DNA of 43,805 nucleotides from Elusimicrobiota bacterium (GCA_023393825.1 JAEXBW010000012.1:1-43805), one strand, 5' to 3'; counted from the first letter of the stretch, positions 1 through 8,792 are shown. Numbers and translations are program-made. The notes: generated by a model not told the origin, from the letters alone.

Positions 1-587
1 AAAAACAGGCGGCAGCCGCCGTCGGGCAAATAGAACTTTCAACTATGTATCAGCAAATCTTGGGCATTAAAAAAATAAATGCCGCCCAAGTGCTTTTAAC
101 GCAGGAAAACGCCAACGACGAACACACCTTTATCAATGCCGTTGCCACGCTTAAAACCCTTTTAGAAATGAACGCCGTCCCTATAATTAACGAGAATGAC
201 ACCGTTACAGCCGAAGAAATTAAATTTGGCGATAATGACCGCCTTAGCGCGGTTGTTGCGCAAATGGTTGGCGCGGATATATTAGTTTTACTTTCCGACA
301 TTGACGGCCTCTACGCCGAAGACCCCAAAGAAAACCCGAAAGCTAAATTTTACCCCGTTATCAAAAAAATCACGCCAGAAATTGAGCAAATGGCCTCGCC
401 CACAAAAACGGCTTTAGGCACCGGCGGTATGAAAAGCAAACTTATGGCGGGGCAAATTTGCCTTGGCATAGGGTGCAATATGGTTATAACCACGGGTAAA
501 GAACTTTACCCCGTGCGCCGCCTTGTCAGCGGGCAAAAATGCACTTGGTTTACGGCGGAGGAGAAGAATGCTACAACAGTTAATTAA
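1..587 (+). CDS. proB: Glutamate 5-kinase, C-terminal part (gene starts before the window)
   Basis: First step of proline synthesis: ATP-dependent phosphorylation of glutamate to gamma-glutamyl phosphate in the cytosol. The frame is open from base 3 and reads KQAAAAVGQIELSTMY before the first in-window Met, which matches the family's KQAxAAVGQ segment, so the gene begins upstream. Visible amino-acid-kinase motifs are the NENDTV segment, FGDNDRLSA, LLSDIDGLY and the GTGGMKSK nucleotide-binding loop. The protein stops about 10 residues after the WFTAEE segment, so the C-terminal PUA domain found in enterobacterial ProB is absent. The 3' end overlaps proA by 20 bp, which implies translational coupling. 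Identification is secure; the missing N-terminus prevents a total length estimate. Confidence 0.95.
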   Translation, partial: KQAAAAVGQIELSTMYQQILGIKKINAAQVLLTQENANDEHTFINAVATLKTLLEMNAVPIINENDTVTAEEIKFGDNDRLSAVVAQMVGADILVLLSDIDGLYAEDPKENPKAKFYPVIKKITPEIEQMASPTKTALGTGGMKSKLMAGQICLGIGCNMVITTGKELYPVRRLVSGQKCTWFTAEEKNATTVN

Positions 588-1815
588 AAATATAGCCTCC
601 GACGCTAAGGCCGCCTCTCCCGCCCTGGCCTGCGCCTCTGCCGAGCAAAAAAACAATGCACTTATTTTTGCCGCGCAAGAAATAGAAAATAATATCCCGC
701 AAATTTTAGCCGCAAATCAAATTGATTTACAAAATATTACCGCAGGTAAACCTGCTTCTTTTAAAGACAGACTTTTATTAAACGAACAGCGTATTTTGGC
801 GATGTCTAAAGGCTTAAGAGATATTGCCGCATTGCCAGACCCCATCGGCAAAGTGCTTGCAGGCTGGCAGGTGCCGAGCGGGCTTAAGATAGAACGCGTT
901 ACAATCCCACTTGGCGTTTTGTGTGTAATTTTTGAAGCGCGCCCTAATGTGTGCGCCGATGCTTTTGCGCTTTGCCTTAAGGCTGGCAGCGCAACAATAC
1001 TGCGCTGCGGCGGCGATAGTTTTAACTCGTGCGTTGCCATTTTTGACTGTCTTAAAGAAGGCGTTATTAAAGCAGGTCTTCCGCCCGCTTCCGTGCAGCT
1101 TGTTCCCGTTAAAGAACATGAAGCCGTAGACGAACTTTTAAAGCAGGACGCTTATATAGACGTTATTATCCCGCGCGGCGGCAAGAAGCTTATAGAAAAA
1201 GTTTCATCGGGCAAAATACCCACTTTCAAACATTTAAACGGAATTTGCCACACTTATATCCATAAAGATGCCGACGTAGAAATGGCAAAAAAAGTTTTAA
1301 TAAACGCCAAATTAAGACGCACCTCCATTTGCGGCGCGACGGAAACTTTACTTGTTGATAGAGCTTTAGGCGAGCAGAAAATAAAAGATATTATTAATGC
1401 TCTTGCCGACGCTGGTTGCGAAGTCCGCGCAGACGCTTTTATTAAATCTTTTATGCCCAATCTGCCTTGCGCGACGGAGGAAGACTGGGGGACCGAATAT
1501 TTAGACGCCATAATATCGGCCAAAGCGGTTGACGGCGTGGCGCAGGCGTGCGAGCATATCCGCAAATACGGCTCCGACCATACGGAAGCCATAATAACCG
1601 CCAACGCGCAAGCCGCGCAGGAATTTTTAAACACAGTTAATAGCGCGGTTGTTATGCACAATACCTCCACGCAATTTTGCGACGGCGGGGAGTTTGGCAT
1701 GGGCGCGGAGATTGGTATATCAACAGGCAAACTGCACGCGCGCGGCCCCGTCGGCTTAGAACAACTTGTAACCTTTAAATATAAAGTTTACGGCAGCGGA
1801 CAGGTGAGAAAATGA
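568..1815 (+). CDS. proA: Gamma-glutamyl phosphate reductase
   Basis: Second step of proline synthesis: NADPH-dependent reduction of gamma-glutamyl phosphate to glutamate semialdehyde. The aldehyde-dehydrogenase fold is recognisable from VIFEARPNV, LKAGSATILRCGG, IIPRGGKKLI, the catalytic-Cys segment TSICGATE (Cys255) and the closing GPVGLEQLVTFKY. I chose ATG 568 (415 aa, the usual family length) over an upstream in-frame Met at 523, because GGAGGAG lies directly before 568 and the upstream extension would lie wholly inside proB. It overlaps proB by 20 bp and ends in ATGA with proC. The proB-proA-proC order supports a single proline operon. Confidence 0.97.
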   Translation: MLQQLIKNIASDAKAASPALACASAEQKNNALIFAAQEIENNIPQILAANQIDLQNITAGKPASFKDRLLLNEQRILAMSKGLRDIAALPDPIGKVLAGWQVPSGLKIERVTIPLGVLCVIFEARPNVCADAFALCLKAGSATILRCGGDSFNSCVAIFDCLKEGVIKAGLPPASVQLVPVKEHEAVDELLKQDAYIDVIIPRGGKKLIEKVSSGKIPTFKHLNGICHTYIHKDADVEMAKKVLINAKLRRTSICGATETLLVDRALGEQKIKDIINALADAGCEVRADAFIKSFMPNLPCATEEDWGTEYLDAIISAKAVDGVAQACEHIRKYGSDHTEAIITANAQAAQEFLNTVNSAVVMHNTSTQFCDGGEFGMGAEIGISTGKLHARGPVGLEQLVTFKYKVYGSGQVRK

Positions 1816-2630
1816 CAAACAATAAAATAATTTTTATGGGCTGCGGAAAAATGGGCGGTGCGCTTTTAAAAGCCTGGTCCGTGGGCGGCCTTGCGGATAA
1901 AAAAGATTTTTTGATTATAGAGCATAATGCCGACCTTGTAAAACTTTACAAAAAGCAGGGTTTTGACAGCGTAACTTCGGCGGAGAAAGCCCCCAAAAAC
2001 ATTACCGCAAAACTTATAGTTTTTGCAGTAAAGCCCAATATTCTTAAAGAAGCTTTAGCGCAGTCCGCGCCGTTTATCGGCAAGCAAACAATAATACTTT
2101 CCATAGCGGCTGGCAAGACGGTAAAATTTATAGAAAGCGCTCTTACGTCCAAATTACCAGTCGTTCGCGTTATGCCAAATATGTGTGTAAGCGAAGGCCT
2201 TGGTGTAAGCGGAATGTTTGCAAATGCCGCCGCAAAAAAAGCGCAAAAAGATTTTTGTTTTAAGCTTATGGCCCAAACGGGTTTATCTTTTTGGGTGGAT
2301 AAAGAAACTGATTTACATATAATAACCGCCGTTAGCGGCAGTAGTCCTGCGTATATTTACAACGCGGCTTTAATGCTTGCCAAAACGGCGGAAAGTTATG
2401 GTATTAAAGAAGATTTGGCGCGCAAAATTGCGGTTAATATTTTGCTTGGTTCCGCTTTGGTTTTTGCCAACGGCGGCACTACGCTGGAAGACGCAATAGC
2501 GCGCATAGCCACACCGGGTGGTACGACAGAAGCCGCCATAAAAACTTTTAATAAAAACGACGCTTTATTTAAACTTTACAGAAAGGCTGCTGCGGCCTGT
2601 ATAAAACGCTCTGAAGAACTAGGCAAATAA
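1812..2630 (+). CDS. proC: Pyrroline-5-carboxylate reductase
   Basis: Last step of proline synthesis, NAD(P)H-dependent reduction of pyrroline-5-carboxylate to proline. The N-terminal Rossmann segment (MGCGKMGGALL) binds the nucleotide; FAVKPNIL and VVRVMPNMC are typical of the family; the C-terminal dimer/active-site part shows VSGSSPAYIY and the ATPGGTTEAAI signature. At 272 aa it has normal length. It starts at the ATGA that holds the proA stop, so it is probably translated by coupling. It completes the three-gene route from glutamate in this window. No terminator is obvious before guaB 42 bp downstream, so read-through into the gua genes is possible. Confidence 0.96.
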   Translation: MTNNKIIFMGCGKMGGALLKAWSVGGLADKKDFLIIEHNADLVKLYKKQGFDSVTSAEKAPKNITAKLIVFAVKPNILKEALAQSAPFIGKQTIILSIAAGKTVKFIESALTSKLPVVRVMPNMCVSEGLGVSGMFANAAAKKAQKDFCFKLMAQTGLSFWVDKETDLHIITAVSGSSPAYIYNAALMLAKTAESYGIKEDLARKIAVNILLGSALVFANGGTTLEDAIARIATPGGTTEAAIKTFNKNDALFKLYRKAAAACIKRSEELGK

Positions 2631-2672
2631 AAAAGTTTTATACGGTTTCCCTGCGGCCTTAAAGGGAGATAT

Positions 2673-4136
2673 ATGACCGAGAAGTTTGCCAAAGAAGGAT
2701 TGACGTTTGACGATGTTCTGCTTATCCCGCAACACTCCAAAGTGTTGCCCAAAGATGTAAAAACCAACACACGCCTTACACAGAAAATAAAACTTAATAT
2801 ACCGCTTTTAAGCGCGGGTATGGACAGCGTTACCGAAGCCAGAATGGCTATTGCCATGGCGCGCGAAGGCGGCATAGGCATAATACACAAAAATATGACC
2901 GCGCAGCAGCAGGCCGCTCAGGTTGATATTGTTAAGCGTAGCGATAACGGAGTTATAACAAATCCCTTTTCTCTCTCTAAAGACAACACTTTGCAGGACG
3001 CTAAAGAACTTTCCGCCAAATATAAAATATCAGGCGTACCCGTGGTGGAAGAAGACGGTAAACTTGTCGGCATAATAACCAACCGCGATATGCGCTTTGA
3101 AACCGATTCCTCCAAAAAAATTGCCGATATAATGACCAAGGAAAATCTTATAACAGCGCCTGTAGGCACTTCTTTAAGGGAAGCCAAAGAAATACTTAAA
3201 AACAAAAAAGTGGAAAAGCTTCCTCTTGTAGACGATAAATTTATTTTAAAAGGTCTTATAACGGTTAAAGATATAGAAAAAAGCATTATGTTCCCGCTTT
3301 CCGCCAAGGACGAAAAAGGCCGCCTTATAGTCGGCGCGGCTATCGGCATAACAAAAGATATGCTTGCCCGTGCGGAAATGCTGCTTAGCGCAGGCACTGA
3401 TATTTTGGTGCTTGATACCGCGCACGGACACAGCGAAGGCGTGGTGGAAGCTGTTAAAAAAATTAAAGAGGCTTTCCCGCACTGCCAGCTTATCGCGGGC
3501 AATATAGCTACGGCCGCCGCGGCGGAAGATTTAATTAAAGCGGGCGCGGATGCGCTTAAGATAGGCATCGGCCCCGGTGCAATTTGCACAACCAGAGTTA
3601 TTGCGGGCATAGGTATGCCGCAGATAACCGCAATTTACGACTGTGCGCAAGCCGCGCAAAAGTATGATATTCCCGTTATTGCCGACGGCGGCATAAAATA
3701 TTCGGGCGATATTGCAAAGGCCATTGCGGCAGGCGCAAGCACCTGTATGATAGGCTCTCTTTTTGCAGGCACAACCGAAAGCCCGGGGGAAAATATTATT
3801 TACAACGGACGCGCGTTTAAAGCCTACCGCGGTATGGGTTCTTCCGCCGCGATGAAGGCAGGCAGCGGGGACAGGTACTTTCAGGAAAATTCAAAAAAAC
3901 TCGTACCGGAAGGCGTGGAAGGACGCGTGCCTTACAGCGGACATTTAAGCGATGTTGTCTATCAGCTTGTCGGCGGGCTTAGGGCCGCCATGGGTTACTG
4001 CGGCGTTAAGACGGTGGAAGATTTAAGACAGAACGGGCAATTTGTAAAAATTACGCATGCAGGTCTTGTGGAAAGCCACCCGCACGACATTATGATAACT
4101 AAAGAAGAAACAAATTACAGCGCGGGGAAACTTTAA
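2673..4136 (+). CDS. guaB: Inosine-5'-monophosphate dehydrogenase
   Basis: Oxidises IMP to XMP with NAD+, the committed step to GMP. The (beta/alpha)8 barrel starts with EGLTFDDVLLIP; a Bateman module of two CBS domains is inserted at about residues 95-205 (SGVPVVEEDGKLVGIITNRD, then KLPLVDDKFILKGLITVKD). The catalytic loop GIGPGAICTTR places the nucleophile at Cys305, and ADGGIKYSGDI plus the flap around AYRGMGS are in place. Length 487 aa is standard. The RBS AAGGGAG sits before ATG 2673. Its stop overlaps the guaA start by one base (TAATG). The leader contains TCCCT and AGGGA arms (about 2649-2668) that could mask the RBS, an untested idea. Confidence 0.97.
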   Translation: MTEKFAKEGLTFDDVLLIPQHSKVLPKDVKTNTRLTQKIKLNIPLLSAGMDSVTEARMAIAMAREGGIGIIHKNMTAQQQAAQVDIVKRSDNGVITNPFSLSKDNTLQDAKELSAKYKISGVPVVEEDGKLVGIITNRDMRFETDSSKKIADIMTKENLITAPVGTSLREAKEILKNKKVEKLPLVDDKFILKGLITVKDIEKSIMFPLSAKDEKGRLIVGAAIGITKDMLARAEMLLSAGTDILVLDTAHGHSEGVVEAVKKIKEAFPHCQLIAGNIATAAAAEDLIKAGADALKIGIGPGAICTTRVIAGIGMPQITAIYDCAQAAQKYDIPVIADGGIKYSGDIAKAIAAGASTCMIGSLFAGTTESPGENIIYNGRAFKAYRGMGSSAAMKAGSGDRYFQENSKKLVPEGVEGRVPYSGHLSDVVYQLVGGLRAAMGYCGVKTVEDLRQNGQFVKITHAGLVESHPHDIMITKEETNYSAGKL

Positions 4137-5668
4137 TGCAAAAAGAAATTATTTTAGTTTGTGATTTTTGCGGGCAATACAACCAGTTAATAGCGCGCCG
4201 TGTAAGAGAACTTGGCATATATTCGGAAGTTGTGCCATTTACCAAAATACTGGCAAAGGCAAAAGAACTTAAGCCTAAAGGTATTATCTTTACGGGCGGT
4301 CCCGCCAGCGTGTACGAAAAGGGCGCACCGTCGGTAGAAAAAGAACTTTTTGAACTTAATATTCCTGTACTGGGTATTTGTTACGGTGCGCAGCTTACCG
4401 CGCAAGTTTTAGGCGGCAAGGTATTAAGCCCCAAATTTAAAGAATACGGCAGTGTGGAACTTAGCATAAACGCCAAAAGCAAATTATTTAAAGGCGTACC
4501 AGCCAAAAGCATTTGCTGGATGAGCCATCGCGATTATGTAGGCACGTTGCCGAAAGGTTTTAAAGTTACCGCTAAGACGGAACTTTGCCCTGTTGCCGCT
4601 ATGGAAGCGGAAGATAAAAATATTTACGCCCTGCAATTTCACCCCGAAGTTTTGCACACAAAATACGGCGGTAAGATGTTGGAAAATTTCTTAAAAAATA
4701 TTTGCGCCTGCGCCGGCGATTGGAAGATGGAAAGTTTTTCCGCCCGCGAGATAGAAAATATAAAAAAGACAGTTGGCAATAAAAAGGTGCTTTGTGCTTT
4801 TTCGGGCGGGGTAGATTCCGCCGTGGCGGCTGTTCTTGTGCATAAAGCCATAGGTAAAAACCTTACCTGCGTGTTTGTGGACCACGGTCTTATGCGCCAT
4901 AACGAAGGCGACGAAGTTGAACAAACTTTTAAAAAGCAATTTAAGCTTAACCTTATTCGCGTAAATGCGGGCAAACAGTTTTTGGCCAAGCTTAAAGGCA
5001 TAGCCGACCCTGAGCAAAAGCGTAAAATAATCGGCGCGGAATTTATAAAAGTTTTTAATAAAGAAGCCAAAAAACTGGGCAAGATTGACTTCCTTTTACA
5101 AGGTACAATTTACCCCGATGTTATTGAAAGCGGCTTAGGCGATTCCGCCGTCATAAAAAGCCATCATAACGTAGGCGGACTTCCAAAGAATATGAAGTTA
5201 AAATTATTAGAGCCGCTTCGCCCCTTATTTAAAGACGAAGTGCGCGCGCTCGGCGAAGAACTTGGCATACCCAAACATATCGTTTGGCGTCAGCCCTTCC
5301 CAGGCCCAGGCCTTGCGGTGCGTTGCCTTGGCGAAATTACGGAAGAGAAACTTAAAATTATTCGCCTTTCCGACGCTATTTTTAGGGAAGAAATTGCCAA
5401 AAATAATTTGGACAGAGAAATTTGGCAGTATTTCACCTTCCTGCCTAATATCAAAAGCGTCGGCGTTATGGGCGACAGCAGAACATACTTTCACACCGTC
5501 GGCATAAGGGCTGTAACCTCCACCGATGCTATGACCTGCGACTGGGCTAAAATTCCTTTCCCCGTGCTGGATAAAATATCTTCACGCATTGTTAATGAGG
5601 TGGAAGGGGTGAGCAGGGTGGTATATGATATAACCTCCAAACCTCCCGCCACCATCGAATGGGAGTAG
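4136..5668 (+). CDS. guaA: GMP synthase (glutamine-hydrolysing)
   Basis: Converts XMP, ATP and glutamine to GMP. The N-terminal class I glutamine amidotransferase domain shows TGGPASVYE, the nucleophile Cys82 in LGICYGAQL and the His/Glu pair in LQFHPEV. The ATP-pyrophosphatase domain starts with the PP-loop SGGVDS at residues 223-228, followed by VFVDHGLMR and GTIYPDVIES. The C-terminal dimerisation domain carries PFPGPGLAVRC and ends DITSKPPATIEWE, the usual family ending. At 510 aa it is full length. It is translationally coupled to guaB through a one-base overlap, giving a two-gene operon for the guanine branch; the adenine branch (purB, purA) is far away in the window. Confidence 0.97.
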   Translation: MQKEIILVCDFCGQYNQLIARRVRELGIYSEVVPFTKILAKAKELKPKGIIFTGGPASVYEKGAPSVEKELFELNIPVLGICYGAQLTAQVLGGKVLSPKFKEYGSVELSINAKSKLFKGVPAKSICWMSHRDYVGTLPKGFKVTAKTELCPVAAMEAEDKNIYALQFHPEVLHTKYGGKMLENFLKNICACAGDWKMESFSAREIENIKKTVGNKKVLCAFSGGVDSAVAAVLVHKAIGKNLTCVFVDHGLMRHNEGDEVEQTFKKQFKLNLIRVNAGKQFLAKLKGIADPEQKRKIIGAEFIKVFNKEAKKLGKIDFLLQGTIYPDVIESGLGDSAVIKSHHNVGGLPKNMKLKLLEPLRPLFKDEVRALGEELGIPKHIVWRQPFPGPGLAVRCLGEITEEKLKIIRLSDAIFREEIAKNNLDREIWQYFTFLPNIKSVGVMGDSRTYFHTVGIRAVTSTDAMTCDWAKIPFPVLDKISSRIVNEVEGVSRVVYDITSKPPATIEWE

Positions 5669-5670
5669 TC

Positions 5671-5768
5671 TTTTGCGATAATACGGCGTTGCTTCGTCAG
5701 TCGGATACGCGGGGGCGCCGCCCCGCTCGAGGTATACCTCCTTCCTTGCGCCTTGTCTTATCGCAAAA
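5671..5768. repeat. Long imperfect palindrome after guaA
   Basis: Eleven-base arms TTTTGCGATAA (5671-5681) and TTATCGCAAAA (5758-5768) are perfect inverted repeats about 76 bp apart. Inside are further pairs: GGCG/CGCC, GATAC/GTATAC and a GC-rich core GCGGGG/CCCCGC. The whole segment could fold into one long branched hairpin. It begins three bases after the guaA stop, so it may protect the guaBA mRNA 3' end, or it may be a small non-autonomous mobile repeat. The arms show this directly; the role is inference. Confidence 0.6.
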
Positions 5769-5832
5769 TACCAAAGAAAGAGGAGACAGCAACTTTATAA
5801 ATTAATAGAACAAGTAAAATATAAAAAATAAA

Positions 5833-5860
5833 AAAGCCGCTTACAAAAGTAAGCGGCTTT
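5833..5860. terminator. Bidirectional intrinsic terminator between guaA and the permease
   Basis: A perfect stem AAAGCCGCTTA / TAAGCGGCTTT with a six-base loop. On the - strand it is followed by T-rich sequence (complement of AAAATAAAAAATA), and on + by TTTTTATC. It lies 26 bp beyond the stop of the permease on - and also terminates the gua transcript on +. Confidence 0.85.
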
Positions 5861-5886
5861 TATCATTTGTCTTTCAACTTTAAAAC

Positions 5887-7464
5887 TTAGGCATTGCCTT
5901 CTTGCCCTACGGCTGCTGCAGCGTCAGCGGCTTCTGTTTCCACATTAGCGTGCTGCGTGCTGTGTTTAATGCCGTATGCAAAGTAAACGCCTATGCCTAT
6001 GGCCATCCATATCAAAAGTCGCAGCCATGTCATAAGCGGAAGGGACGTCATTTGTACCAGACAAATTATAACGCCCATTATAGGCACAAAAGGCACCAGC
6101 GGTGTTTTGAACGGTCTGGGGCGGTCGGGCTGGGTATGGCGCAGTCGCCAAATGCCAAGGCACACTAAAGTAAAAGCCAATAAAGTGCCTATGGAAACCA
6201 TTTCTCCCAAAATACCTATCGGCAAAAAGCCTGCAAGTATCATTGCTATTATGCCCGTTACTATTGTTGTAACGTGCGGCGTTTGATATTTTTTATGCAC
6301 TTTGCGGAAGACCGGCGGCAAAAGCCCGTCTTTTGCCATTGCAAAAAATATACGCGGCTGGCCTAAAAGCAAAACCAAAACTACAGAGCTTAAGCCCGCT
6401 ATCGCGCCCAGTTTGATAATGGGGCGCAGCCATAAAAGCGAACTGCCCATAGCGTCAACGCCTACGGCAATAGGGTCAGGTACGTTAAGGAAAGTGTATT
6501 TAACAATACCCGTCAGCACAAGCGCGACTGCTATATAAAGTATCGTGCAGACTACTAAGGAAACTAATATGCCAAGGGGCATATCCCGCTGAGGGTTTTT
6601 AGCTTCCTGCGCCGCGGTGGAAACAGCGTCAAAACCTATGTAGGCAAAAAATACAACGCCTGCGCCGCGCATAATACCGCTCCAGCCGAAGTTACCAAAC
6701 CCTCCGCTGTTTTGCGGGATAAAAGGCGTTAAGTTTTCCGCCTTAATGTATTTGATACCAAGCAGTACAAACAAAAGAACAACACCCACTTTAAGAAAAA
6801 CTATAACATTGTTAAGTCGGCTTGATTCTTTTATGCCAAGCACAAGTAAGGCCGTTAACAGCCCTATGATAAATACGGCGGGCAAGTTTATAATGCCGAC
6901 GGCGTGGGGAAGCATAGCCATATCTATGCCCTGCGCCGCAAGTGCGGAGGCTGTATCAGCCCCAACCGATATCCAGCCCTGGTGCGGCAGCTGCACAAGG
7001 TGCGTGCCTATCGCGTTGCAAATTTGCGGGGGAAGGTATATGCCAAAATCAGCTAAAAAGCTGGTTACATATCCGCTCCAACCAACGGCAACCGTTGACG
7101 CGCCAAAGAGGTATTCCAAAATTAAATCCCAGCCTATAATCCAAGCCAGAAATTCGCCCATAGTGGCATAGGCGTATGTATACGCGCTGCCCGATATCGG
7201 CAACATTGACGAGAACTCCGCATAACAAAGGCCCGCAAAAGCGCAACCTACGGCGGAGATGACAAAGGATAATATAATCCCCGGTCCCGCGTACTGTGCG
7301 GCGGCTTGGCCCGTAAGCACAAATATGCCAGCGCCAATAATGCAGCCTATGCCTAAAAAGATAAGGTCCATAGGGCCTAATATTTTTTTAAGTGAACCGC
7401 TTTTTTCGTTTGATTGGCGCATAATACTATCCACGGACTTAAGCGCCAAGAGTTTTTCTTTCAT
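5887..7464 (-). CDS. APC-family amino-acid permease (cationic amino-acid transporter-like)
   Basis: Inner-membrane secondary transporter of the amino acid-polyamine-organocation superfamily, close to the CAT/YfnA group. The N-terminal LGPMDLIFLGIGCIIGAGIF carries the family's unwound TM1 motif with GAGIF. About 12 hydrophobic segments follow, with FAYIGFDAVSTAAQEAKNPQRDMP, another hallmark of CAT-like members, near the middle. 525 aa fits. The start is fixed by GGAGG six bases before ATG. The C-terminal tail is hydrophilic and Ala/Glu-rich. It stands alone between two intergenic regions with its own terminator. The substrate cannot be read from sequence; cationic or branched amino acids are possibilities. 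Confidence 0.88.
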   Translation of the reverse strand: MKEKLLALKSVDSIMRQSNEKSGSLKKILGPMDLIFLGIGCIIGAGIFVLTGQAAAQYAGPGIILSFVISAVGCAFAGLCYAEFSSMLPISGSAYTYAYATMGEFLAWIIGWDLILEYLFGASTVAVGWSGYVTSFLADFGIYLPPQICNAIGTHLVQLPHQGWISVGADTASALAAQGIDMAMLPHAVGIINLPAVFIIGLLTALLVLGIKESSRLNNVIVFLKVGVVLLFVLLGIKYIKAENLTPFIPQNSGGFGNFGWSGIMRGAGVVFFAYIGFDAVSTAAQEAKNPQRDMPLGILVSLVVCTILYIAVALVLTGIVKYTFLNVPDPIAVGVDAMGSSLLWLRPIIKLGAIAGLSSVVLVLLLGQPRIFFAMAKDGLLPPVFRKVHKKYQTPHVTTIVTGIIAMILAGFLPIGILGEMVSIGTLLAFTLVCLGIWRLRHTQPDRPRPFKTPLVPFVPIMGVIICLVQMTSLPLMTWLRLLIWMAIGIGVYFAYGIKHSTQHANVETEAADAAAAVGQEGNA

Positions 7465-7616
7465 AATTCCTCCGGCTACTGCAACACTTTTAATTTTTAT
7501 TTTTGAGATTGGTGGAACTGCTTAGAAGTTAGTTTGAGGGTGTGTACCTTATATCTTTTTTACTTAAACAATATATTGTAACTGCTTTGTTGTAAACTCT
7601 GCATTCGGCATTTTGC

Positions 7617-7732
7617 GCGGCCGAGCGGCGGTATAACAAAAGCGTAAATATATACATGCCGTAATGCTTTCTGTAAAAGCATTCCAAAACCGCCTTGCTT
7701 TAGTTAAAAACTTATAACCCGCTCGGCTGCCG
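7617..7732. repeat. Imperfect inverted repeat with inner hairpin
   Basis: The segment around CCGAGCGGCGGTATAAC (about 7620-7637) is an imperfect reverse complement of CTTATAACCCGCTCGGCTGC (7711-7730). Between them is a clean hairpin, AATGCTTT/AAAGCATT (7663-7683). This could be a decayed miniature mobile element or a structured leader. The 510-bp gap 7465-7973 has no convincing gene; the rest is AT-rich and probably holds the promoter of the RDD gene. Confidence 0.4.
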
Positions 7733-7784
7733 GCGCGGTGTGCGCAGGCCAATTAATATAACAGTATAATTATATTATTTTTTA
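7708..7784. repeat. Dispersed ~77-bp repeat, copy A
   Basis: This segment (AAAACTTATAACCCGCTC, then GCCGGCGCGGTGTGCGCAGG and AATTAATATAACAGTATAAT) is repeated almost exactly at 20784-20861 with only a few changes. Both copies lie upstream of + strand envelope-protein genes (RDD protein, SmpA-like lipoprotein), each roughly 160-190 bp before the start codon. It could be a shared regulatory region or a small dispersed repeat. Confidence 0.7.
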
Positions 7785-7973
7785 ACGGTGTGGGAAATAT
7801 TTTTTAAAATACTAATCTACCCTGTTTTATTACTCTTTAAACAGATTTGTGTTGTATATGTATGGAAATTTAATAATATAATCGTATGGATTGTTATAAT
7901 ATTTTGTATAAAGTCTTATAATTAGTACAAATATTTAAGTCTGCCACAAACGGAGCCGATAAAGGAGAGATGT

Positions 7974-8708
7974 ATGAATAATATTTATGCCGGTTTTTGG
8001 AAAAGAGCATTAGCCATTTTTATTGACCAAGTTATTTTAGTTGTTATATTGTTTGTGCCGGTATTGGGGGGAATTATTCTTCCTAAAGCTATTGTTAGTC
8101 TTGTTTTTCTATTTTATTTTATTCTTATGGAAAGTTCTCCTTTGCAAGCAACTGTGGGCAAGTTAATGTTGGGTATAAAAGTTGTAGACGGAGACGGGAA
8201 AAAGATTTCTTTTTTTAGGGCATTTTTTAGAACTATTTCAAAGATATTATCTTCTGTTTTATTTATAGGTTATATTATTGCCGCTTTCACACAAAAGAAA
8301 CAAGCCTTGCACGATTTATTAAGCGGCTGCCTTGTTATAAACCAAGATGCCGAGAGGTTTTTTGCAAAAGATTCTATATACAGCAGGAGGACGGAAATTT
8401 CCGCCAGGGATTACACCCAGGGCTTATCACCGCTTATGGCGGCTGTTATTGAAGGCGACAATCATAAAATAAGTCAGCTGGGGGCTGCTTCAGCTAATAT
8501 TAACGAGGTAAACCCATCAACGGGAACAAATGCTTTATGGATGGCGGCATCTTTCGGTAATCTTGAAGCGGTTAAAACTCTGATTGAATGCGGCGGTGAT
8601 CTTACAAATACCAATAAGGACGGCATTAGCGTTAAAGAATCCGCCAGACAGCGCGGATATGACGATATTGTTAAACTAATTGAAGAGTATCAATTTAAAT
8701 CTCATTAA
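7974..8708 (+). CDS. RDD-family membrane protein with C-terminal ankyrin repeats
   Basis: The N-terminal part (about residues 1-130) matches the RDD family: YAGFWKRALAIFIDQ with the family Arg and Asp, two or three hydrophobic helices, then QATVGKLMLGIKVVDGDGKK and a further helix, closing with ALHDLLSGCLVI. The C-terminal part (about 145-240) holds two or three ankyrin repeats (GLSPLMAAVIEGD, TNALWMAASFGNLEAVKTLIECGGD, GISVKESARQRGYDDIVKLI). The RBS AAAGGAGAG precedes ATG 7974. This combination puts a protein-binding ankyrin module on a polytopic membrane protein, presumably on the cytoplasmic side. RDD function is poorly known (some members are linked to ion transport). A second ankyrin protein occurs at 41235. 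Confidence 0.75.
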   Translation: MNNIYAGFWKRALAIFIDQVILVVILFVPVLGGIILPKAIVSLVFLFYFILMESSPLQATVGKLMLGIKVVDGDGKKISFFRAFFRTISKILSSVLFIGYIIAAFTQKKQALHDLLSGCLVINQDAERFFAKDSIYSRRTEISARDYTQGLSPLMAAVIEGDNHKISQLGAASANINEVNPSTGTNALWMAASFGNLEAVKTLIECGGDLTNTNKDGISVKESARQRGYDDIVKLIEEYQFKSH

Positions 8709-8738
8709 TTGTTTCCTTACTATCTCTTTGACTTAGCT

Positions 8739-8792
8739 CCAAATATAAATAAAAAACCGCCCTTGCGGGCGGTATATGTTTCAAATATGGCG
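8739..8792. repeat. 54-bp hairpin repeat, copy 1 (also a terminator)
   Basis: The unit CCAAATATAAATAAAAAA + CCGCCC-TTGC-GGGCGG + TATATGTTTCAAATATGGCG occurs at 8739-8792, 9500-9553, 9722-9775 and, shortened, at 22474-22520. The GC stem here is 8757-8772. Read on -, the stem is followed by TTTTTTATTT, a textbook intrinsic terminator. This copy lies between the converging RDD gene and the small - strand gene, where it can end the latter's transcript. Confidence 0.8.

Noticed and set aside
523..567. Upstream Met start for proA
   Set aside because: The extension lies wholly within proB, and a GGAGGAG RBS and normal family length favour 568.
2918..3610. 230-aa ORF on - opposite guaB
   Set aside because: Low-complexity Ser/Ile/Leu shadow of the guaB frame.
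7564..7752. ORF beginning MACAHRAGSRAG, also seen at 20512-20829 on -
   Set aside because: The shared start comes from the dispersed 77-bp repeat; the remainder differs, and the second overlaps the adenylating-enzyme gene.
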